Position numbers and translations under genes: made by a program. A DNA stretch of 64,000 bases from Vitrella brassicaformis (taxonomy: Eukaryota > Sar > Vitrellaceae). The stretch lies in assembly GCA_001179505.1 (NCBI GenBank), contig CDMY01000255.1, positions 441,962-505,961 of the forward strand. The letters run 5' to 3'. The notes beneath the pieces were generated by a model that saw only the letters and a program-made list of their open reading frames with translations, was not told the DNA's origin and ran no database searches. This document shows, in pieces, positions 56,961 through 64,000 of the stretch; position 1 is the stretch's first letter, and each line of letters opens with the position of its first letter.

Positions 56961-59759
56961 TTAGCCCGCCTGGTTCTTGGGCGCCCCATCCATCCCTCGC
57001 CGCCTACAGCAGCAACGAATCAATCGACCAATTGCGTGTGTGTATAATAAAACACCGACATCGAGCGCTGAGCCCTTGTCCAACCAGCTACCAGTGTACA
57101 CAGAGGGCCCTTGTCCCCTTCGGACAAGGCGCTCGCTCACGGCACCAAGATCTATCCTATCTGTCCTCCGACCTTCCCTTCCCTTGCGTTGATCAAATGC
57201 CGCACAACTCACCATACTCCCACTCTCCTGCCATGGTGCACAGACACAGGTGGGACTCTCGTTTGCCTCTGCGTGATGCATGCATGTATCGTATGTTGAG
57301 TGAGTACCTTCGATGACGCGGCCTCTTGGGTATCTCACGCGGCCTTGGCCATGCAGCCGACCTTTGACAAAACTTCCCTCCATTGTGGTGCCGTCCGGCT
57401 TGCACAGCACACCTCGACCCTCTGGCACGCCGCGACGCACCGTGCCTGTGTGGGTACGCAGCCAGGATGTCAATCTTTTTGCAGTGGTGTTGCACCATCT
57501 GGACGGACGTTGTGACCATGCACTGCACCCACCTTCATAGAATGACCCTTCCGGCAGCATGCCCCGGCCGCCTGCCGTCCACATGAAACCGTCCCGGATC
57601 GACCCATCGAATCTGATCCATTTCAAGACGCAAACACACAGCGGGACGGACGGAGACTGATGAAGCCTCGCCGCTTCGCATTCGTTCTCCTGCCCTGGTT
57701 ACCCGAGGCCCGTCACAGGGTCGAAGACACGACCAGAGCCGGAATTGGGACGCCTGATGGCAGTGAACACACAAGAGTGATGGACACACAATCGATGAAG
57801 CCGGCCACTGACGCTCCCCTTGCCCGTCGCATACCAGTCCTTCCAGTCTCCCGTGAAGCTGACCTCGTGGTCATACAAGCCGGGCAAATTGCCTATGAAC
57901 AGAGATGAACACAGACACACCACCACTCGTAAGAGCATCCATCTCGCACGGCAAGCGTGCCACCCCTTGTACCTGAGCCTACCTGAGGGGCTGTATCTGA
58001 TGATTGCGGGCCCGCCCCCGTACTGCATGAGGTAGAACTCCCACAGTGGCTGTGGCAGCACTGACGTCGGTGACAAGCGCATGAGCATGCATCCACAAAC
58101 AAAACACATGATATGGCCAGCTTTGTACTCGCAAAGGCAGTGTGTTTCCTGCCGGCCTTACCGTGGAAGTCTCCGTCTTTGATGCCCTCCTTGAGGTTGG
58201 TCCGCAACTGGCCGTCAAGCTCAAACAGCTGCGGGAAGCCACACACACACACACAGAGCGAGAATGATAGGTAGGTGTGTTTGGTATGGCTTGGTATTCA
58301 CATACATCCAGGTTCGATATCGGTCCAGGGGGACGGTCACGGACATCCTCAATCTGACAGACACATTATGCGAGTCGTTGGCTCTTCCGTCCATGGCCAT
58401 GGATGCCCGCATACCATTTTGCCGACGCCCACGAAGCTTCGCCACAGCCGCAGCCATCGGGCGCTGATCACAAACCCGAAACTGAGGCACGGAAGCACAC
58501 ATACACACACACACAGAGAACCATGCGCAAGTCAGAAACCCATCGGTTCGTGCAGCGCGCTGACCATCCTCCGATCCACCAGAGCGGCCGTAGCTCTTGG
58601 CACCGCCGCTCCATGTCCTGCGCCTTCTTCAGCTCCTCCTTGCGCCGCATCGACAGATAGATCTGACGCTCTTCGGACGTCATGCCAGCCACCGCTATGC
58701 TCCACTGCAGCAATGCAGCCAACCAACATGCACAAGGACAACAGCTTGACGGTCAGCTATCCCTTTCCTTAGAGATCTCACCTTGTCCTGGCCATCGATT
58801 TTGCTCCTCTGCGGTGCGCCAGCGCCCTCCCCCTCTCCCCTCTCTCCCTCTTCGCCCCGCCCCTTGCTGTCCCGCGGCCATATCGGCTCCACCACACACA
58901 CGCGGGAGTGCTTGTCGATGTCCGACAGCTCCACCCTCTGTCCGCACACCGAACACTTGACGCGCGAGTACCGCTCCAGCTCCTCCTCGCTGTATCCATC
59001 AGTGGCCGGCGAGGGATCTGCAGGGGGCAGCACCGTCGTGCACGGCAGCAGCAGGCCCTTGCTGGCGTTGGCAGGGCTGATGGGGGAGGGGGAGGGCACG
59101 TGCGAAACGCAGTCGCCGGTGGGGGCGAGAGGCTTGTGCGGCGGGGCGCGCCGCCTCCGTCTGGACGGGGAGACCTCCTCGTCGCTGACCGAGCCCCTGA
59201 CATAGTCGTGTGAGTGGCTGGTGGTGGTCAGGCTCTCCCACATTGACACCGAGCGGCGGTAGACGGGGGAGCTGCCATTCATCGCATCTCTGGCGATCTC
59301 TGCAGGGGCCGGGGAGTGGTCGGGCGACGCTGCACATGGGGAGCCGTCACTCTGCTCGTGCTGGCTGGTCCCACTGTGCCGAATCTCCTGGCCGTCTTCG
59401 TCCTTATCGTGGTGGGCCGGCGATGCAATCGGGCACTCGAGCAGAGAGCCGGTGGAGCCGCCGTTCGAGGATGATGAAGACCCAGAGCCCGAGTACTCGG
59501 TCGACATGGACGCGTGGTTGTGATGATGTGCCTGGTATCCCCGCCTCAAATCGTCGCTCGCCGGCTTGTCATCATCCTCCCGCAGCCGTGAGACCCACTG
59601 GATGGTGCAGCTGTCGTTCTCATCGACATGTCCGCCCTCCCACTTCTCGCAGGCTCTGTCGAGGGCCCTGGGGGAAAGGCAGCCATAGTGCTCCCTCTCT
59701 GCCTCCATGATCAAAGTGCAGCTGTCGGTATCTCCTTCACACCGCCGCAGTAAGGGCAT
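56961..59759 (-). CDS. UBZ4-like zinc finger + DUSP domain + MORN repeats protein
   Basis: About nine exons. The start is taken at the first ATG (59757-59759, MPLLRRCEGD). A long disordered Ser-rich exon carries KCSVCGQRVELSDIDKHSRV then C, a C-x2-C-x11-H-x3-C finger laid out like the Rad18-type UBZ4 ubiquitin-binding finger. The next exons give WWIGG, ISARWLRLWRSFVGVGK, RPPGPISNLDLFELDGQLR, LKEGIKDGDFHG, and PQPLWEFYLMQYGGGPAI: the full DUSP fold of ubiquitin-specific proteases (W..W..F, PGPI, and W..L..WYGGGP). No protease domain follows. Instead MORN repeats appear: FTGDWKDWYATGKG, FDGSIRDGFMWTAGGRGML, EGSFYEGTVRRGVPEGRGVL, MEGSFVKGRLHGQGRVRY, RVIEGEWEYG. The last exon (RRGQGPSVYTGSWLDKG) ends KNQAG at 56961; if the last intron is retained, the stop is at 57193. 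A 59-bp intron-like stretch in the TGKGS exon must be kept to preserve the frame. Confidence 0.75.
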
Positions 59760-59892
59760 TAACGGACCAACGAGAGAATAACACTTGAGGTACACCTTGC
59801 GTACTCTCCAAGCACCTCCTGCTTCTCCCCTCCCTTCTTCAGCTCGCAAATGCTTCTAAGCTCGCAGACGGTCACCGTGGAAAGAAGCAAAG

Positions 59893-62572
59893 ATGAGATC
59901 AGCTGTGCGGCTCCTCAGGTACGTGTGCGATGCTCACACGAGTCGAATTGGACCATCGTTCATAACTGCTGATCTGATCTGTGTGTGGGAGGTTTGCTCT
60001 GCAGGAGTGTGGACACCTGTCTGGCAGGGGCGTCAGCCAAGCTGACGCCGCCGGCAGCGCCACCCTCGTGGGCATGTGTGCATCAGCAGAGGCGGTACAT
60101 CGTCGACAAGGCTCTCGCCGCTATCCAATCAACCGCAGTCACACGAACCGAAGAGGAATCGGTACCCCGCCCCGCCCCGCCCTGCACACACACGCACATA
60201 CGAGGCATGAGTGTGTGTGTGTGTCTGTGTGCATTCATCGACTGCCTCACTCATTGGTCGGTTGGCTGGTGCAATCAACATTTGTAGTTTCTCCGTGAGT
60301 GGAACGAGCAGCAGGCGCGTGAGGCCCGTGCGCTGTCCGCCAAGATGTACGGCGACCCCCTGACCTACATCGGGCCGGAGGAGTCGGAGCGCTACTACAT
60401 ACCCAGGCCGCGCAACGACCGCACACTGCTTGGCAGGATCTCATGGCACATGGGCGGGTACGTCTGGATGCATGGATGGACAGATGGATGGATGGATGGA
60501 TGGGAGAGGGAAGGGCAGAGAGATCTTCTCGTGTGGGTGTGTGCGTGTTGGGTGTCTGTCTGCAGGCATCACAAGTTCCTGAAGCATGTTGCGTGGCGGT
60601 TCGCGGCCCTCATCCATGAGAGGCTGGAGAACCACCAGCTCTGTGACGGTGCGCACCAATTTGCAATGTGTGAATGAAGTGGTGAAGGCGGATGGCATTC
60701 ATTCTTTGGTTGTGTGTGTGTGTGTGTGTGTGTGTTGATTGGTCAAACAGTGTTTGACATCGGTCCTGGTTTCAACATCCGGTGCTACTTCTTCATGCTG
60801 CACGTGTGGATGCTCCACTGCAGATGCATCACATGCGTAAAGATACCCGACACACACACACACACACACACACACAGAGATGGCTGATAGTGAGGTCCAT
60901 TTCTCTCTCTCTCTCTGTGTGTGTGTGTGTAGGGTTGGGAGGGCCATGCGATAGACGAGTGGATGTTTTGGGGGCTGTGGTACGTCGTCCAGGACTGGAT
61001 GCTCCTCAGAGATGTAAACAAACAAACACACACAGACTGTCTACTCACAGACAGACGTCGATTCGATGAAGGACCTTCTGTCTGTCTGTCTGTCTGTCTA
61101 CTGCCAATCCAATCGTGTGTCTTTGGTTCGTCTCATCTCATGTCATGTCATGTCATGTCATCAGGTGCCCGAGTACCGGTGGATGGCTGAGCTCAAGAAC
61201 ATCCAGGAGTACATGTACGGGGTACGCCACCTCAGCTCAGCCGCCCGCATTGCATTGCATGCATGTGATGCCATCCATGATAAGATAAGCGCTCGCTCTT
61301 TTTCTCTCTGTGTCTGTTCTGTTTGTGTGCTCACGTGTCGTCAGTTTTGTGTGTCGTTGGATTTGGCGATGGAGAAGTCCGACGTGCTGCCGGCACGGGT
61401 CAGGGAGGTCCTCTGGGGGTATGTATGTTATGTGTGCTGCTGAGCTTGTAACCACACACACATCCGTCAATGCATTGATATGATGCCTCCTCTTTCTCTG
61501 TGTGTGTGTGTGTGTGTGTGTGTGTCAGGAACCTGTATAGCGGCGAGATAGGTGAGGACTCGCCGGCCCTCGACCTGCTCACGATTTACGTCCTCAGACA
61601 GGTAGGTACTCATTCGACATGCCATGACAGACACCAGCCAAAAGGCAACACGAATCAACCACACACACCACACCGGTGTCCGTCTCGTGTGTACCTATGT
61701 GCCTGTGTGTCGGTGCTGTCTGTCGCAGCTTCAGTACGTGCTGCACATGGACAAAGACCAGTTCCTCACCGGCAACTTCGTCTGGTACGTGCAGGGCAGT
61801 GCAGTGCAGATGGAGGGAGACACCGAGAGAGAGCCCAGCCCACACCTCCCTGCATCACCTCCATCACCTCACCCGATTCGATTTCCCTTTCTGTCCACCT
61901 GTCTGTTTGTTAACACCCATTACCTACAGGGCCGATTTCCCCGTGGGAGACGTCCCCCGGATGAAGGTCATCCCGCCCCTCTCCCAGCGCAACATCTACT
62001 TCGGCTTCATGCCCGAGGGCGGACACGAAAAGTACTTCTACTTCGGCGACGGCACAAGAGACTACCCCTCATCCTTCCCAGTCGTCAGACAAACCGAGCT
62101 CGAACACAAAGTCAGGAGAGGCGAGCTCCCCCCCGGCACCGAACTGGGCAAAACCCGCACCCTCCCGCCCCTCCAGCCACGGGCGCCACGGCTGACAGAG
62201 GGCAAAGGTGGGCGGCCGGGCCAGCCGAGGCTGCCCAAGCCAGTGGAGAAGCTGGAGGCCGGCGGGAGGGAGAGCAAGGTGGCGCCGGGCAGCGTGCCGA
62301 TGAGCCCCAGGTTGGCCCAGCGGATGGGCACCAAGGAGGAGAAGGTGCCCAGGAACCTTCACGAGCTCATCAAGATGGCCAAGGGGGAGGAAATCACCTG
62401 GGGAGAAGCGGAGCCGCCACCTTTCCCTGCAGAAGCCAAGGGCGGGGGTGGTGGGGATGACAACAAGACAAGAGACAAGGCCGCGGCGGGGTCGAGCAGT
62501 GGTGTGGTGAAGCCGGTGCGGACAAGCGACACCAAGAAGGCGCGGCACGCGGCCGGCAACAAGAGCTCATGA
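59893..62572 (+). CDS. UQCC1: Ubiquinol-cytochrome c chaperone CBP3/UQCC1, mitochondrial
   Basis: About nine exons from ATG 59893. The N-terminus (MRSAVRLLRSVDTCLAGASA, Arg/Ser/Ala-rich, no acids) fits a mitochondrial presequence. The chaperone domain follows: FNIRCYFFMLHVWMLHCR, GWEGHAIDEWMFWGLWYVV, YRWMAELKNIQEYMYG, FCVSLDLAMEKSD, and LDLLTIYVLRQLQYVLHMD then DQFLTGNFVWADFP, matching the order of conserved helices in CBP3/UQCC1 (HVWML, the W..LY segment, YVRRQL, and the final D..L.G...W). In yeast and animals the protein binds the mitochondrial ribosome and newly made cytochrome b for complex III assembly. An upstream exon adds DPLTYIGPEESERYYIPRP. Unusually, about 180 residues of low-complexity basic and Pro-rich sequence (62030-62572) follow the domain, ending AAGNKSS. 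Start codons of this gene and the UBZ/DUSP/MORN gene are 133 bp apart. Confidence 0.8.
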
Positions 62573-63594
62573 TATGATACATGCTTGATTCATGCACGGC
62601 CGAGCTGATAAGACGAAGGGGGGTGAGATTCGGTGGAGAGGAGCCGACCGGCCAAGGGGTTCATTCAGTGGTTGATGGTGAGTGGCTTAGGAGGGAGGAG
62701 AGGCAACAAGAGGAAGCGCCCGGGTAGCCCGTGAGAGGCTGTGACGGTGTGTATACTTGACGTGCTGACATTCTCCACCAATGGGTGAAATCAATGTGTC
62801 GCTGGGTGTGCTTATGGGGCGGCATGACGTTATTTGGGTGTGGGTGTAATATCATTACAGCTCAGCTGCAAGCCATGGGTAGTGTACATATTCACATTGA
62901 AAAACATCCACCGGTCTGCCAGTCAGTCAGCCCCACCCCTCCCTCACTGGCTGTGCTTGGCACACATCACACGTGAATGAATCGCTGACTGCACCCCTCT
63001 CCTCTCCCTCGTGGGCAGACCGTGACTCAGACAGACAGAAAGACAGACAGACAGGCAGGAGCAAGGGGCGAAAAAGAGTACGTGTCTGTGTGCATAACAA
63101 ACATACAGAGAGAGAGAAAGAGAGACCAGCCAGCGAGATGCACGCACATGACGTGACGAAAAAGACCACCGAACACACACACACACACGTCACACACACA
63201 CACACGTCATGGCAGGCAGAGTCCGCCCGTCCCGTCCCCCCTCCCCGGCCGTGTGTGTCGCGTGCGTGTCGTAGAGGAAGACAAATACCACACAATCACA
63301 CACATAGAAAGAGAGAGAGAAAGAGAGAAAGGGAAATGAGGAGAGAGCGAGAGACGAAAAAGAGCCCACCCACCCGTCTGTCTATCTGTCTGTGTGTCTG
63401 AGTCGTGTGGTGGTGCCACAGGACTTGGCCCCCCCTCCCTCCCCCTTATCAATTGAAAAAGAGCCCATCCACCCGTCTGTCTATCTGTCTGTGTGTCTGA
63501 GTCGTGTGGTGGGTGCCACAGGACTTAGCCCCCCCTCTCCCCCTCCATCCTTATCACTTCTCCCCACCCCCTCCATCCTTATCACTCCTCCCCA
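62573..63594. other. Gene-free, repeat-rich end of the window
   Basis: Low-complexity DNA: GACA repeats near 63029-63056, GA-rich near 63305-63350, (CA)n near 63172-63204, and a 99-bp tandem duplication listed separately. Frames here are low-complexity. No gene or RNA is supported. Confidence 0.55.
63356..63540. repeat. Tandem duplication of about 99 bp
   Basis: The first copy starts at 63356 (GAAAAAGAGCCCA...) and the second at 63455, a period of 99 bp. Copies share GTCTGTCTATCTGTCTGTG, TCTGAGTCGTGTGGTG and GCCACAGGACTT with only a few changes. A second, shorter array (about 27-bp unit, CCCTCCATCCTTATCAC, two copies at 63541-63594) runs straight into the assembly gap. Confidence 0.85.
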
Positions 63595-63894
63595 NNNNNN
63601 NNNNNNNNNNNNNNNNNNNNNNNNNNNNNNNNNNNNNNNNNNNNNNNNNNNNNNNNNNNNNNNNNNNNNNNNNNNNNNNNNNNNNNNNNNNNNNNNNNNN
63701 NNNNNNNNNNNNNNNNNNNNNNNNNNNNNNNNNNNNNNNNNNNNNNNNNNNNNNNNNNNNNNNNNNNNNNNNNNNNNNNNNNNNNNNNNNNNNNNNNNNN
63801 NNNNNNNNNNNNNNNNNNNNNNNNNNNNNNNNNNNNNNNNNNNNNNNNNNNNNNNNNNNNNNNNNNNNNNNNNNNNNNNNNNNNNNNNNNNNNN
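63595..63894. other. Assembly gap (300 N)
   Basis: Exactly 300 N. The left flank is the short tandem array and the right flank (CTACTCCATCCCTCCCTCC...) is a diverged relative, so the gap probably covers a collapsed tandem array of unknown length. Confidence 0.98.
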
Positions 63895-64000
63895 CCGTGG
63901 CTCCTTGTCTCTCTCGCTACTCCATCCCTCCCTCCTTGTCATATCACTTTGTCTGTCTGTTCTGTCTGTCCACCAACCACACTCAGTCGACTGACTGCGA

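Noticed and set aside
1-64000. Transposons, insertion sequences or viral insertions
   Set aside because: No transposase, integrase, reverse transcriptase or capsid-like frame was found; only inverted repeats without coding capacity.

Overview
The window is nuclear DNA of an intron-rich unicellular eukaryote. Nearly every gene is broken into short exons by GT-AG introns of roughly 60-170 bp. Introns and spacers are full of short tandem repeats (CA/TG, GACA, GGAT, GGCA). There is no operon structure, and most genes are recognisable only by joining exons. An acylated calcium-dependent-type kinase, an EF-hand phosphatase and a large GPI-type surface protein beside plant-like proteins (a CPBP protease, a PPKL-like phosphatase) suggest a photosynthetic alveolate. 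A chromerid such as Vitrella brassicaformis is my best guess, from style and gene content only. Two 300-base N runs mark assembly gaps.

Layout: 0.7-3.1 kb (-) a CAMK/CDPK-type kinase with an acylation N-terminus; 5.5-7.6 kb (-) casein kinase 1; 8.0-9.2 kb (+) a CPBP/CAAX-type membrane protease; 10.7-13.3 kb (-) farnesyltransferase beta; 13.4-17.6 kb (+) an EF-hand plus PPP phosphatase; 17.9-20.8 kb (-) an unrecognised, probably helical protein; 21.1-22.6 kb (+) a ZIP metal transporter; 25.0-28.6 kb (-) a pseudokinase with an IRE1/RNase L-like KEN domain; 28.7-34.2 kb (-) an Unkempt-like protein with about nine CCCH fingers, possibly the same gene as the KEN protein; 34.6-38.3 kb (-) a neurochondrin-like protein; 38.4-40.0 kb (+) a CUE/UBA-like protein; 40.5-44.8 kb (-) an unrecognised Q/E-rich protein; 45.0-45.6 kb (+) a small acidic protein resembling CSNAP of the COP9 signalosome; 46.0-47.6 kb (+) an M50 metalloprotease; 48.2-56.7 kb (-) a very large secreted, probably GPI-anchored protein with about ten diverged repeats; 57.0-59.8 kb (-) a UBZ4-like/DUSP/MORN protein; 59.9-62.6 kb (+) a CBP3/UQCC1-type complex III assembly chaperone.

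Genes are often arranged head to head with very short spacers (32-325 bp between start codons), suggesting shared promoters. Several spacers hold imperfect inverted repeats that would fold into hairpins, the best at 40238-40368 and 45791-45956. Functionally, prenylation (farnesyltransferase next to a CAAX-type protease), phospho-signalling and ubiquitin/COP9-linked proteins recur, but eukaryotic neighbours need not work together.

The most interesting candidates are the CCCH-finger to pseudokinase/KEN junction, the UBZ4-DUSP-MORN architecture, the repeat-built surface protein and the long intergenic hairpins. Exon joins were made by eye from splice sites and reading phase, so gene ends and domain calls are more reliable than every internal boundary.
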